The translations under genes and the position numbers were made by a program. Shown piece after piece: positions 7,104-17,196 of a DNA stretch of 64,000 nucleotides; within the stretch, counting starts at the first letter, position 1, and each line of letters opens with the position of its first letter. Origin of the DNA: a bacterium (lineage in GTDB: Bacteria > Electryoneota > RPQS01); NCBI GenBank assembly GCA_016702305.1, contig JADJEH010000001.1, positions 558,001 to 622,000 on the forward strand, in the 5' to 3' direction. The notes beneath the pieces were generated by a model. That model was not told the origin of the DNA and ran no database searches. It was given only the letters and a program-made list of their open reading frames with translations.

Positions 7104-9821
7104 ATGAGTTCCGCACGAACTGGTTTCTTGATGTTACTGCTGGGGCTGTTGGCGTGCGCGCAAGCGAGCCCTGTTGAACAATGGCAGGGAGTGGATTATC
7201 TACAGGGACGCGCGCTCGTTGTTCTCAATGACAACGCCAGCGATGTCGTGCCGCACGTGAATGAATTCGGTGTGGTCGAAACCGGCGTGGCGGAGTTGGA
7301 TGCTATCCTTGAAGAATTTGAGTGCCGTTCGATGGCCAGGCTTGTGCCGGACGCGATCCTTGACCGCATCCCGACGGCCAGCCCCGAGGCCTACCGTACC
7401 TATGTTCTTGTGTTTCGTGCGGAATATCCCGTTCTGACGCTTCTGGAGAACCTTCTGGCGACGGCACACGTGCAGTACGCGGAGCCGGATGTGCTGCAGC
7501 GCATGTTCCGCACGCCTAACGACTCGCAGTTCAGCAGCCAGTGGGACAAGACCATCATGGGTTCGCCCGCGGTCTGGGACTTTACCACCGGTAGCCCGAG
7601 TATTATCGTTGCCGGTCTGGACACCGGCGTGGATTGGCGTCACCCGGACCTCGTGAATGCACTCTGGGTTAACCCGGGTGAAGACAGCGATGGCGACCAG
7701 GAACCTTGGTCCTTCAACGACTATCCCGGTGACATAGACGACCTAAACGGCGCCGACGATGAAGGCAATGGCTACGTGGATGACTTCCTGGGCTGGGATT
7801 TCATTCAGGGCATCGGCGGCTGTTTCACCGGCGAGGATTGCGATAACGTCCAGGATAACGATATGTTCGGCCTCGAGTCGCATGGCACGCACGTGGGTGG
7901 CATTATGGCCGCGTCCGGCAATAACTCGATCGGTGTGGCCGGGCACTCGTGGAACGGCACGCTCATGGCCCTGCGCTGCGGCTATCTCGCCAGCGACGGG
8001 CAAGGCTACATGCCGCAGTCGGCGACCGTGCCGGGCACCTACTACGCAGTGGCCAACAACGTGGACGTGATCAACATGTCGTACGGCGGCGCGGGCTTCT
8101 CCAATGTCGCCGCTCAGGCGACGGTTGCGGCGTGGCAGGCCGGTGTGATTCTCTTTGGAGCGTCCGGCAACGACAATGTCAACAGTATTCACTACCCGGC
8201 CGGCTATACGGACGTTGTCGCCGTGAATGCGACCAGTCAGAATGACGGCAAGGCCGGTTTCTCGAACTACGGAACATGGACGGATATTTCGGCGCCCGGC
8301 GTCAGTATTCCCAGCACGGTTATCAATGGCGGCTATCAGGCTTGGGACGGCACGTCCATGGCCTCGCCGAATGCGGCTGGAGCCGCGGCTTTGTTATGGG
8401 CACTGTTCCCTGATTTGTCGAATTCATCGCTGCGTGACTTGATGTACACGTCCGCGCAGAATATTGACACGCAGAACCCTAACTACATCGGCCAGCTTGG
8501 TGCGGGTCGTGTGGATGTTGAAAACGCGGCGGCGCTGCTGATGCCGAACATGTCCGTAACCTCGGCACTATTGAATGACAACGGCGGGGATGGCGACCAG
8601 CGGCTGGAGAGCGGCGAGACGGCGCAATTGGCGCTGGTCATCACGAACCAACCGAATTGGGCCGCTGCATCCTCCGTTGTGGTTACGGTGAGTTCCCCCG
8701 ATGAGCGCGTGGTCGTCAGCAATGCCGTCCAGCAGATTGCCTTCCTTGGACCCGGTCAGTCGGAAAACGTGACGGTAACGCTGACCGCAGGTAACATTGG
8801 CGATGCCTTCTGGCTGCCGGTGCAAGTGAACATCACCAGCGGTGAGGGCGCGAATCTGAATGTCGAATACGAGATTCGGGTTGGCCGCGGCCGCGTGCTG
8901 GTTGTGGATGACGACGGCACGGGCAACTTCCAGCGCTTCCTGTTCAACGAGCTTGAGGAATTCGTCGCGTATCCCGACCTGTGGAGTAATTCGCTTGACG
9001 GCACGATCTCAACCTTTGAATTGAGCCACTATCAGGGTGTGTTCTGGGTCTGCGGCAACGAAGCGGTCAACACTTTGATTCAGGAAGAGCGTGACGCAAT
9101 CGCCGGCTATCTGAATGGCGGAGGTAAGCTGTTCATCTCCGGACAGGGCATTCGCAACGACATTTCCGGTGATGCGTTCTTCGCGGATTACCTGCATGCC
9201 GCGGCGGATGGCGATGCCAATACCGGCGACCGCGTGGTGCGCGGTACGGCCGCGAACTCGATGTTTGGCGACCTTAATCTCCTCTTGCAGGGAGGAAGCT
9301 GCGCTAACAACGGTCAGATCGGTCCGGATAAGATCACGCCGACCAACGGCGCGGTCGCCGCGTTCGAATACACCACCGTTGGCGGCACAGGCGCCGTGCA
9401 GTATGACGGCGACTACAAGCTGATCTACTTCGGATTCTCAATCGAAGCCGCGTGCGGTTTGGCCGGTACGACGCACTTCTCCGAAGTTGTCAACCGCACG
9501 CTAGAGTGGTGGGGTGTGCCGCTTGCAGCTGAAGAAATCACGCCGGTGGCCGTGCCGACCTCGATTCGGCTGCTTGGCAACTATCCCAATCCGTTCAATC
9601 CGGCCAGCGATATTCGGTTTGAGCTGAGCACGGCCGCACTCGTGACGCTGAATGTGTACGATGTGCAGGGCCGCTTGGTTAACGAGCTGGTCAACGAAGT
9701 CATGCAACCCGGTGCGCATAGCGTCCGTTTCGACGGATCGGCGCTGGCCAGCGGTGTTTATTTCGCGCGGCTGTCGAGCGATCATTTCGCTCAGACGGCT
9801 AAGATGGTCCTGCTGAAATAG
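7104..9821 (+). CDS. Secreted subtilisin-like (S8) protease with C-terminal sorting domain
   Basis: 905 residues. Signal peptide ('MLLLGLLACAQAS'), an inhibitor-like propeptide (to about 155), then the S8 catalytic domain: Asp173 in 'GLDTGVDW', His260 in 'SHGTHVGG', oxyanion Asn in 'ASGNDN' and Ser418 in 'GTSMASPNAAG'. After a beta-sandwich region comes a class-I-glutaminase-like module ('VLVVDDDG...YLNGGGKLFISGQGI'), and the last 80 residues form a FlgD/type-IX-like sorting domain ('GNYPNPFNPAS' ... 'KMVLLK'). The start at 7104 has GGAG upstream and gives a clean signal peptide; an in-frame ATG at 6975 would add 43 unrelated residues. The next gene is a paralogue of the same architecture. 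Confidence 0.92.
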   Translation: MSSARTGFLMLLLGLLACAQASPVEQWQGVDYLQGRALVVLNDNASDVVPHVNEFGVVETGVAELDAILEEFECRSMARLVPDAILDRIPTASPEAYRTYVLVFRAEYPVLTLLENLLATAHVQYAEPDVLQRMFRTPNDSQFSSQWDKTIMGSPAVWDFTTGSPSIIVAGLDTGVDWRHPDLVNALWVNPGEDSDGDQEPWSFNDYPGDIDDLNGADDEGNGYVDDFLGWDFIQGIGGCFTGEDCDNVQDNDMFGLESHGTHVGGIMAASGNNSIGVAGHSWNGTLMALRCGYLASDGQGYMPQSATVPGTYYAVANNVDVINMSYGGAGFSNVAAQATVAAWQAGVILFGASGNDNVNSIHYPAGYTDVVAVNATSQNDGKAGFSNYGTWTDISAPGVSIPSTVINGGYQAWDGTSMASPNAAGAAALLWALFPDLSNSSLRDLMYTSAQNIDTQNPNYIGQLGAGRVDVENAAALLMPNMSVTSALLNDNGGDGDQRLESGETAQLALVITNQPNWAAASSVVVTVSSPDERVVVSNAVQQIAFLGPGQSENVTVTLTAGNIGDAFWLPVQVNITSGEGANLNVEYEIRVGRGRVLVVDDDGTGNFQRFLFNELEEFVAYPDLWSNSLDGTISTFELSHYQGVFWVCGNEAVNTLIQEERDAIAGYLNGGGKLFISGQGIRNDISGDAFFADYLHAAADGDANTGDRVVRGTAANSMFGDLNLLLQGGSCANNGQIGPDKITPTNGAVAAFEYTTVGGTGAVQYDGDYKLIYFGFSIEAACGLAGTTHFSEVVNRTLEWWGVPLAAEEITPVAVPTSIRLLGNYPNPFNPASDIRFELSTAALVTLNVYDVQGRLVNELVNEVMQPGAHSVRFDGSALASGVYFARLSSDHFAQTAKMVLLK

Positions 9822-9876
9822 CGCGCCCAGTTTGTCGGTTTGCCCCGGGGTTATTCTAAACGGGAAAGGAATAACC

Positions 9877-12597
9877 GTGTTTTGTCTGAGGAGTTTGCGC
9901 ATGGTCGCGCTGCTCGCTCCGCTTCTGGCGTGGGCGAGCGGTGCCGTCGCGCCCGGCAGCGAGTGGTTGCCCGGCCGACTGTTGGTGAATTTCGACGAAA
10001 GCGTCGGCGAGGTGCAATCGCAACTACGCGAGCGCGGCCTATTGAGCTTGGACCAGGTGGACGTGGACGAGCTTCTGAATCGTTATGAGGTCTTCGCGCT
10101 GACGCGCATCGTGCCCGATGGCGTGCTGGATCGCATGCCCGCCGAGCCCGACGCGCGCCGGCTGGTCGTCGTGGAGTTCCCCGCAACGTATGACGTACTT
10201 GCCGTGCGTGATGCGTTTTTGGCGCTCCCGGCGGTCGCTGATGCTGAACCGGATTACCTCATGCGCCAGCTCGATACCACGCCGAATGACCAGAGCTGGA
10301 ATCAGCAGTGGGACAAGCGGCTGATGAACTGTCCGGTCGCCTGGGACTTCAGTCAGGGCAGCCGCGAGATATTGGCGGTGGCAGTGGATGGCGGTTTTTT
10401 CTGGTCACACGATGATGCCTACGATAATTTGTGGGTTAACCCCGGCGAAGACGTTGACGGTGATCAAGTTCCGTACTCGTTCCCTGATTATCCGGGCGAC
10501 ATAGATGACCTGAATGGTATTGACGATGACGGCAACGGATTCGTGGATGATCTGATCGGCTGGGATTTCATTGACAACATCGGCAATGCCGCGCCAGGCG
10601 AGGATGCGGATGTGCCGGACAACGACAGCTATAGCATCGGCAACCACGGCTCGCACGTACTGGGTTTGATTGGCGCACGCGGCGGCAACGGAATTGGCGT
10701 GGCGGGCGTGTGTTGGAACATGCGCATCATGGCCAGTCGGGCCGGCTACGTGCCCAGCAATGGCGAAGGCGTGGTGGTAACCTCCGCGGCAATCGCCACG
10801 ATTAACTGGGCGGTCGCACATGGCGTGGACATTATCAATATGTCTTACGGCGGTCCGTCGTTCAGCAATCAGGTGAACAACACGATTCAAGCTGCCTGGG
10901 CCAGCGGCGCGCTGCTGTGCGGCGCGTCAGGCAACGATGGCTCAACCAATCCGCAATACCCCGCCGACTATGTGAATGTCATTTCCGTTGGCTCCGTGGA
11001 TACGGACGATGGGCTGTCGAGCTTCACGAATCGCGGTCCTTGGGTCGAGTGCTACGCGCCGGGCGGCGGCGTCTATTCACTCAATCTGAATGACGGCTAT
11101 ACCAATTTGCAGGGCACATCCATGGCCAGTCCCAATGCGGCTGGCATTTTTGCTCTCGTCTGGTCCGTGTTTCCTGACTTGAACAATGGACAACTGCGTG
11201 ACTTGGTTTTGCAGAACTGCGCCGATATTCAGGCGGCTAATCCCGGCGTGGATCCGACGTGGCTGGGGTGGGGAAGAGTGGATGCGGAGCTGGCACTGGC
11301 CGCGTTGCTGCCGAACCTGTCCGTAAACGCCGCGACGATTTCGAATGATAACGATGCCGACGGCCGCCTCGAAGCAAACGAGACCGGGCAATTGGCGCTG
11401 TCCGTGAGCAACGCGACCGATTGGTTTGAGGCGTCAGGCGTAAATGTGACGGTCACGTCCAATGATCCGAATCTCACGCTGTCGAACACGAACTACACGA
11501 TTACGTCACTGCCCGGCGGACAGACGCAGCAGTTAGCGAATGCGAACGCCACGATCGCCTGCGGCGCGAATGTGCCCTGGGCGTACACGACGACGCTGAC
11601 GGTTGAATTTTGGATCCCCGGCGACGTGCGCTTGGTTCGCAATGTTACGCTCCGTATTGGGCGCGCGCCGACACTGGTAGTCGACGACGATAACGGCGCC
11701 ACGTTCGCCGGATTCTATGGCGCCGCCCTCGCGAATGGCGGCTATAATTTCGACGACTTCTCGACGGCGCTTGACGGCGGTGTCTCGACCCAGCTTCTGA
11801 ATCATTACGACAATGTGATCTGGGCCTGTGGGAACGAACAGACCGGCACCTTAACGCAGTCGGATCGCGACGTCCTGCAATCATATCTTAGTGGTGGCGG
11901 CAACCTCATGCTCGTTGGCCAAGGGATTGACGAAGATACTGACGTGCGCAACAGCGAGTTCTACACAGATTATCTGCACTCGCAGAGCGGAGCGGCCGGT
12001 GGTTCCACGCAATTGACCGGAGTCGTTGGCGATCCGATCTCGGAGAACGCTAATTTGATTCTGCTCGGCGGTGGTTGCGGCAGTAACGGCAATGTCAGCC
12101 CGTCAGTGCTCACGGCCACCAACGGCGGGGTGATTGTCTACACCTACAATTCCAACGGTTTGGGCGGTGCGGTGCGCTACTCAAACGACACATATCGCGT
12201 CGTGTATTTCGGATTTGCGCTCGAGGCCGCCTGCGGCTCCGTCGGCTCAACTCACCACCGCGAAGTTGTGCGGCGCGTTATGAACTGGTTCGGCGCGGTC
12301 TCTGACGCCGACGATTCGCCGAACGAATTGCCGGTGAGTTTCAACGTGTCGCGCGCCTACCCCAATCCGTTCAACCCGGAAGCCAGCGTAGACCTTGAAT
12401 TGAGGCGCGAGTCACACGTTCGCGTGACGCTGCATGACGTTCTGGGCAGGCAGGTCGAGACAATTGTGGACCGACCAGTCAGCGCGGGTACGCATACGCT
12501 GACGATTAGCGGCGCGAACCTGCCGAGCGGATCATACTGGCTCAATGTTTCCGTGGACAACCTCAGTCAGACGCAGCGTATTGTTCTGCTGAAGTAA
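9877..12597 (+). CDS. Second secreted S8 protease, tandem paralogue
   Basis: About 906 residues, same domain order as its neighbour: signal peptide, propeptide, S8 domain, beta-sandwich, glutaminase-like module ('LVVDDDNGATF' ... 'YLSGGGNLMLVGQGI') and a C-terminal sorting domain ('AYPNPFNPEAS' ... 'RIVLLK'). The triad is present (Asp171, His257, Ser415), but the usual DTG around the Asp reads 'VDGG' and the His motif reads 'NHGSHV', so activity or specificity may differ. Two starts are plausible: GTG 9877 (GGAAAGGA upstream, basic n-region, chosen) and ATG 9901 (GAGGAG upstream but no positive residue in the signal). Only 55 bases separate it from the preceding stop, so the pair is probably co-transcribed and arose by tandem duplication. 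Confidence 0.9.
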   Translation: MFCLRSLRMVALLAPLLAWASGAVAPGSEWLPGRLLVNFDESVGEVQSQLRERGLLSLDQVDVDELLNRYEVFALTRIVPDGVLDRMPAEPDARRLVVVEFPATYDVLAVRDAFLALPAVADAEPDYLMRQLDTTPNDQSWNQQWDKRLMNCPVAWDFSQGSREILAVAVDGGFFWSHDDAYDNLWVNPGEDVDGDQVPYSFPDYPGDIDDLNGIDDDGNGFVDDLIGWDFIDNIGNAAPGEDADVPDNDSYSIGNHGSHVLGLIGARGGNGIGVAGVCWNMRIMASRAGYVPSNGEGVVVTSAAIATINWAVAHGVDIINMSYGGPSFSNQVNNTIQAAWASGALLCGASGNDGSTNPQYPADYVNVISVGSVDTDDGLSSFTNRGPWVECYAPGGGVYSLNLNDGYTNLQGTSMASPNAAGIFALVWSVFPDLNNGQLRDLVLQNCADIQAANPGVDPTWLGWGRVDAELALAALLPNLSVNAATISNDNDADGRLEANETGQLALSVSNATDWFEASGVNVTVTSNDPNLTLSNTNYTITSLPGGQTQQLANANATIACGANVPWAYTTTLTVEFWIPGDVRLVRNVTLRIGRAPTLVVDDDNGATFAGFYGAALANGGYNFDDFSTALDGGVSTQLLNHYDNVIWACGNEQTGTLTQSDRDVLQSYLSGGGNLMLVGQGIDEDTDVRNSEFYTDYLHSQSGAAGGSTQLTGVVGDPISENANLILLGGGCGSNGNVSPSVLTATNGGVIVYTYNSNGLGGAVRYSNDTYRVVYFGFALEAACGSVGSTHHREVVRRVMNWFGAVSDADDSPNELPVSFNVSRAYPNPFNPEASVDLELRRESHVRVTLHDVLGRQVETIVDRPVSAGTHTLTISGANLPSGSYWLNVSVDNLSQTQRIVLLK

Positions 12598-12617
12598 TCA
12601 CGGCCTTGTAGCAATTA

Positions 12618-12652
12618 GAAAGCCCCGCGAGAACATCGCGGGGCTTTCTATT
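12618..12652. terminator. Bidirectional terminator between subtilase pair and M42 gene
   Basis: A perfect 13-bp stem, GAAAGCCCCGCGA (12618-12630) with TCGCGGGGCTTTC (12636-12648), has a 5-base loop and flanking A/T runs. It sits between convergent genes and can serve both. A near-identical hairpin occurs at 34724-34760. Confidence 0.85.
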
Positions 12653-12671
12653 ATTGCACGGCGTAATATTT

Positions 12672-13721
12672 CTATAGCTTGTCGTCCAACTCGTAGCCTG
12701 AGCCCGTCGTGGTTTCAAGATACGCGGCCAATAGCTTCACGCAGGATTCCAAGTCATCTTTGTGCGCCGTTTCCACGGTCGAGTGCACATAGCGCAGCGC
12801 CACCGAAATCGCGCCGACCGCCGTGTTACCCGAGACCATGCGGATCGCGCCGCCGTCCGTGCCGCCGCGCGGGAGGATTTCGTACTGCCAGGGAATCTTT
12901 TTCTTCGTGGCGATGTCCTTCAGCTCACGCACGAGCTTCGGATTGGAGATCATCGAGCCATCCATCACCTTGATACACGCGCCGCCACCGACTTTGGTCA
13001 CATGATCCTGCGGCGGAGTGCCGGGGATGTCCGCTGCAATGGTCACGTCCAGCGCGATACCCACGTCCGGCTTGATGTCATTGGCCGCGCCCATTGCGCC
13101 GCGCAATCCGACCTCTTCCTGCGTGGTGGCCACGGCATAGATGTGCACCGAGTGCTTCTTGACGAGCTTAAGCGCCTCGATCATCAGCCACACGCCGAAA
13201 CGGTTGTCGAGCGACTTGCCGGTTAGGCAATCACCTAACTCATCTAATTCGCGCGCCATGGTGATCGGATTGCCGACTTCGACTAACTTCTCAACTTCCT
13301 TATGCGGCAGGCCGAGATCAATGAAGTAGTCGGTGACGTCCAGCGACTTCTTCTTTTCCTCTTCCTTCAAAATGTGCACAGGCTTTGCGCCCATGACACC
13401 CAGCAGCCGTTTCTTGGCTGTGTGTACATAGACTCGCTGGCTCATCATCGTGCGCGGATCAAAGCCGCCGAGCGGCTGAAAGCGCAGGAAACCTTCCTTG
13501 TCAATGTGCGACACGATGAAACCGATTTCGTCCATGTGCCCGGCAAGCATCACGCGCTTCTTGCCCGTACCTTTTCGGTAGCCTGTCAAGTTCCCAAGCG
13601 AGTCCACGCCAACCGTTAACCCGACTTTTTCGAACTCGGCGCGAATCAAAGCTCGAATGCCCTCTTCGCGGCCCGATACGGCGTGACATTCGCACAGCCG
13701 TTTCAGCAATTTGAAATCCAT
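12672..13721 (-). CDS. M42-family aminopeptidase (FrvX/glutamyl aminopeptidase-like)
   Basis: 349 residues. Di-metal site motifs of the M42/M20-like clan are present: 'LAGHMDEIG' (His and adjacent acidic residues), 'GKSLDNRFG' (bridging Asp), 'TTQEEVGLRG' (catalytic and metal Glu), 'GIALDVT' (Asp) and 'RYVHSTVET' (C-terminal His). These cytoplasmic enzymes form large tetrahedral complexes and trim peptides. The ATG at 13721 has AGAGGAG just upstream; the frame stays open further but that extension (about 71 residues) does not resemble the family. It lies downstream of ftsZ on the same strand but behind a terminator, so it is probably a separate unit. Confidence 0.88.
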   Translation of the reverse strand: MDFKLLKRLCECHAVSGREEGIRALIRAEFEKVGLTVGVDSLGNLTGYRKGTGKKRVMLAGHMDEIGFIVSHIDKEGFLRFQPLGGFDPRTMMSQRVYVHTAKKRLLGVMGAKPVHILKEEEKKKSLDVTDYFIDLGLPHKEVEKLVEVGNPITMARELDELGDCLTGKSLDNRFGVWLMIEALKLVKKHSVHIYAVATTQEEVGLRGAMGAANDIKPDVGIALDVTIAADIPGTPPQDHVTKVGGGACIKVMDGSMISNPKLVRELKDIATKKKIPWQYEILPRGGTDGGAIRMVSGNTAVGAISVALRYVHSTVETAHKDDLESCVKLLAAYLETTTGSGYELDDKL

Positions 13722-13790
13722 AACTCCTCTATGGTGTTTGATTTCGACACCTTTTGGCCATAATAACAATTCTGCCGCAGAAATGCAAGA

Positions 13791-13820
13791 AAAAGGGCCC
13801 CGGTTCCCCGGAGCCCTTTG
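13791..13820 (-). terminator. Rho-independent terminator of the dcw operon, after ftsZ
   Basis: On the minus strand an AAAGGGCTCCGG / CCGGGGCCCTTT stem with one mismatch ends in a T run. It lies about 20 bases after the ftsZ stop and marks the end of the division cluster. Confidence 0.8.
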
Positions 13821-13839
13821 AAACGTCTGTGCAAATCCG

Positions 13840-15084
13840 TTAGTCCATCTGGCGGCGGAGGAAGGTCGGCACTTCGAAGTCTTCCAGTGAACTTTCGCCC
13901 TCGTCGCCCACGACGACGGGTTCGGTGCGACCATTCACTTCGCGCGTTAACGGACGCACGTTCATTGGGAACGATTCCGGCATGCGTTCGATCCGAATCG
14001 GCTCGCGCCGCAGGACCGGCTGCGGAGTTTCGGCAACCGCTGCGGGGATCACCACGGGCTGCGGACGCGTGATCACCGGAGCGCGATAGACATTTTGCGT
14101 CGAGCGCGAATGGGCCGGTGCACGGTTGAAGCCGGTGGCGATGACCGTGACGCGCACTTCCTCCGAAATGTTACGATCAATCACGGCGCCAAAAATCACT
14201 TCGGCTTCCTCGCCTGCGGCCTCGGTGATCACCGTCGTTGCGTCGGCGACATCCATCAGCGTCAAATCGCCGCCGCCCGTGATATTCACAAGCACCGAAC
14301 GCGCGCCGTCAATCGAGACTTCTTCAAGCAGAGGAGAGGAGATTGCCTGCTGCGCCGCTTCCACCGCGCGATGCTCGCCCATGCCCACACCAACGCCCAT
14401 CAGGGCATCGCCCTTGGCGGCCATGACCGTGCGCACGTCCGCAAAATCGAGATTCACCATACCCGGTTCACTGATCAAATCGGAAATACCGCGGGTTGCA
14501 TGCAGCAGCACATTGTCCGCGAGCTTGAAGGCATCAATCAACGATGTCGAACGATCCACAAGCGAGATCAACCGCTGATTCGGAATCACGATCAGTGTGT
14601 CTACCTGCGCACGCAATTCTTCGATTCCTTCGAGCGCATAGGTCATGCGCTTTTTGCCTTCAAATGAAAACGGCTTGGTCACGATACCTACGGTCAGTGC
14701 TCCGATTTCGCGCGCTACTTCCGCAACGATCGGCGCCGCGCCAGTGCCCGTGCCGCCGCCCATACCCGCCGTCACAAACACCATGTCCGCGCCGGTCAGA
14801 AGCTGGCGGAGCTCGTCGCGATTTTCTTCAACCGCTTCACGTCCGACTGCCGGATTCGCGCCTGCGCCCAAACCGCGCGTTGAAGACATGCCAATCTGCA
14901 TCTTGCGGGCCGCGGCGTTTGTCGCCAGCGCCTGCGCATCCGTATTTACAGCGATAAAATCAACATTCTTCAGTCCCGCCTCGATCATCCAATTCAGGGC
15001 GTTGCCACCGGCACCGCCTACCCCGACAACCTTCATCTTTGCGCCCAACGTATTGTCGGCGAACATGAATTGCATGGCTGCCAT
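13840..15084 (-). CDS. ftsZ: Cell division GTPase FtsZ
   Basis: 414 residues. The tubulin signature 'GMGGGTGTGAAP' binds GTP; the N-terminal 'VGVGGAGGNALNWM' and the T7 loop 'NLDFADVRTVM' are intact. A variable Pro/Arg-rich linker (about 320-395) leads to the conserved C-terminal peptide 'DFEVPTFLRRQMD', which in other bacteria docks to FtsA. It polymerises into the cytokinetic ring. The ATG at 15084 has AAGGAGTA upstream. It is the last gene of the dcw cluster, 29 bases after ftsA. Confidence 0.97.
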   Translation of the reverse strand: MAAMQFMFADNTLGAKMKVVGVGGAGGNALNWMIEAGLKNVDFIAVNTDAQALATNAAARKMQIGMSSTRGLGAGANPAVGREAVEENRDELRQLLTGADMVFVTAGMGGGTGTGAAPIVAEVAREIGALTVGIVTKPFSFEGKKRMTYALEGIEELRAQVDTLIVIPNQRLISLVDRSTSLIDAFKLADNVLLHATRGISDLISEPGMVNLDFADVRTVMAAKGDALMGVGVGMGEHRAVEAAQQAISSPLLEEVSIDGARSVLVNITGGGDLTLMDVADATTVITEAAGEEAEVIFGAVIDRNISEEVRVTVIATGFNRAPAHSRSTQNVYRAPVITRPQPVVIPAAVAETPQPVLRREPIRIERMPESFPMNVRPLTREVNGRTEPVVVGDEGESSLEDFEVPTFLRRQMD

Positions 15085-15113
15085 TGCTCGTACTCCTTGC
15101 TATGATTGAATTA

Positions 15114-16373
15114 TCAAAAGATTTCAGAGAAAAACTTGCGCACTTTGACCTTTGTGCGCGAGGTCCACGATTCGGAATTGCCGCCGGACGCTAGCATCTC
15201 GACATACTGCCGATTGCCATAGCGCACCAGGCCGACCGCCGTCGCAAACTTGGGTCCGTATGCCGCGTGGTCGTGTCCATGCATCTCGACCGGCGTGCCC
15301 ACGCGCACCGGTAATGCAAAAATCTCTTCGGCGATCTCGGGCATGCCGCACATCGAAGCACCGCCGCCCGTCAGAATGACGCCCGCGCCAATGTGATCAA
15401 GCACGCGCGCGCGTTTCAATTCGTCGCGCGCAATGGTCAGAATTTCTTCAACGCGAGGTCCGATGATTGACACCAGCATCGAGCGGCTCAATTCGCGAGG
15501 TTCCCGGCCGCCGATTCCTGGAATCTCGAGGAAGTCGTTCTGACCAATCGCGCGTTGATGAGCCGAACCGTGTTCAATCTTGATAAGTTCCGCCGAGTCC
15601 ATCGGTGTGCGCAGTCCCATGGCGATGTCGCGCGTAATGTAATCGCCGCCGTAACCAATCACGACCGTATGGCGAATCGCGCCGCCTTGAAATGCCACTA
15701 CGTCCGTCGTACCGCCGCCGAAGTCGAGCAGCACGACGCCGAGCTCTTTTTCGTCTTCGGTCAGCACGCTTTCCGCGGACGCGAGAGGTTCAAGAATCAG
15801 GTCATTGACCCCGACGCCCGCCCGCTTGCAGCATGCGATAATATTCTGCGCTGAAGACACCGCGCAGTGAACGATATGAACATCCGCCTCCAGACGCACG
15901 CCCGCCATCCCGACGGGCATGCGAATGCCGCCCTCGGCATCCACCATGAACTCCTGCGGTAACACATGCAGTACGCGGCGATCCGGCGGCAGCAGAATCG
16001 TGCGCGCTGCTTCGACGACTTTCTCGACGTCGGCGGTCGTCACTTCGCCGGTCTGTTCACCGCGCCAGCGAGTCACCGGAATGACCCCGCGCGAATTCAG
16101 ACTCTTAACGTGTTCGCCCGCGATTCCGGCCCAAACCGTGTCCACGTCAACGCCGGCCTTGTCCTGTGCGAGCCCGATGGCCGTGGCGATATCGTGCGCC
16201 GTCTGCTCCAGATTCACGACGACGCCGCGCCGCAATCCGCGCGACGGAACGCAGCCCATCCCCAGCATGCGCGGTTCTCCGTCCATATTCGGCTCCGCGA
16301 TAATCGCAACAATTTTCGTCGTCCCGATATCGAGACCGCAAATAATGTCCTGGTGCGGATGCGAGTGTTTCAT
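15114..16373 (-). CDS. ftsA: Cell division protein FtsA
   Basis: 419 residues. Actin-like ATPase: phosphate-1 motif 'CGLDIGTTKI', phosphate-2 'VLLDFGGGTTDVV', adenosine motif 'VILTGGGASMCGM'. An SHS2-type 1C domain (about 85-165) contains 'AGIAGEHVKSLNSRGV'. The last residues 'KVKVRKFFSEIF' form the amphipathic membrane-targeting helix. It tethers FtsZ to the membrane and recruits later division proteins. GGAGGAA lies upstream of the ATG. It follows ftsQ by 4 bases. Confidence 0.96.
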   Translation of the reverse strand: MKHSHPHQDIICGLDIGTTKIVAIIAEPNMDGEPRMLGMGCVPSRGLRRGVVVNLEQTAHDIATAIGLAQDKAGVDVDTVWAGIAGEHVKSLNSRGVIPVTRWRGEQTGEVTTADVEKVVEAARTILLPPDRRVLHVLPQEFMVDAEGGIRMPVGMAGVRLEADVHIVHCAVSSAQNIIACCKRAGVGVNDLILEPLASAESVLTEDEKELGVVLLDFGGGTTDVVAFQGGAIRHTVVIGYGGDYITRDIAMGLRTPMDSAELIKIEHGSAHQRAIGQNDFLEIPGIGGREPRELSRSMLVSIIGPRVEEILTIARDELKRARVLDHIGAGVILTGGGASMCGMPEIAEEIFALPVRVGTPVEMHGHDHAAYGPKFATAVGLVRYGNRQYVEMLASGGNSESWTSRTKVKVRKFFSEIF

Positions 16374-16377
16374 ACGA

Positions 16378-17196
16378 TTACGATTCCTCCGCCTGCTTGA
16401 CAGGCAAATGAAGTGTCACAAATCCAGGAAGACGCAAGTCAACGACCGCGTTTGAATCAATCTTGTTTCGAAATGAACCGTCATGCAGCAAGCGGTCAAA
16501 CGCCAGCCAATTCTCCGCGCTCATGTCCGGCGCGAGCGATATCGAAAGCACCGGATCTAACAGCACCGCACCCCATGTCCCGTCTATCCGGTACATTTCA
16601 GCGATGTTGCGGGCAACATCAGGCGCAACGGCGAGAACGTTCGCGTATTGCCGGGCCACCGCGAACAACGGATCGCTTTGCAACATCGGCCCGGCGCTCC
16701 TTCCAAACGGTTGATTCACCGACAACCACGGCAGCGCGTTAGCCCACGGTTTGCCGTCGGCAGGGAGAAGATATAGATCAGAACTCACCGCCAAGTTCGA
16801 CCCGTCGTTCAACAGTGCCACGCCCGTGCGTTCGGTCACGCGCACCTCAATCACGTTCGGTGGACGGCGCGTTACCAGAGCAGTGGCAATCCAGGGGCTG
16901 CGCAAGAGCCGCTCGGCAATCTGCGAAGTCGAATATGCGGCCAACGGGTAGTTCGGTTCGATTCCAGCGATTTTTAAGAGCGAATCCGCCGACAGCTCGG
17001 CACCCGCGACAACCTGAATCTGCTCGCAACGCCATGACTTTGTCCGAAACGCAAGCTCTGTGATGCCCAGTTGCGCGAGTCGCGGCGCCAATGCGGCGAA
17101 TACGACGGCCAATACGGACAATACAACCATCGCGGCGATTTTGAAACGCTTGCGGCGCAATTGCGTATCGGGTTTAGACTGCGAACGGGTCGCCAT
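16378..17196 (-). CDS. ftsQ: Cell division protein FtsQ/DivIB
   Basis: 272 residues with a basic N-terminus, one membrane helix (about 20-42) and a periplasmic POTRA domain (about 55-125). That domain includes 'RSPWIATALVTRRPPNVIEV', which matches the FtsQ POTRA end, followed by the FtsQ beta domain. It forms a complex with FtsL (and FtsB elsewhere) at the septum. It overlaps the end of murB by 23 bases. Sequence is divergent; the call rests on topology, POTRA motif and position between murB and ftsA. Confidence 0.88.
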   Translation of the reverse strand: MATRSQSKPDTQLRRKRFKIAAMVVLSVLAVVFAALAPRLAQLGITELAFRTKSWRCEQIQVVAGAELSADSLLKIAGIEPNYPLAAYSTSQIAERLLRSPWIATALVTRRPPNVIEVRVTERTGVALLNDGSNLAVSSDLYLLPADGKPWANALPWLSVNQPFGRSAGPMLQSDPLFAVARQYANVLAVAPDVARNIAEMYRIDGTWGAVLLDPVLSISLAPDMSAENWLAFDRLLHDGSFRNKIDSNAVVDLRLPGFVTLHLPVKQAEES

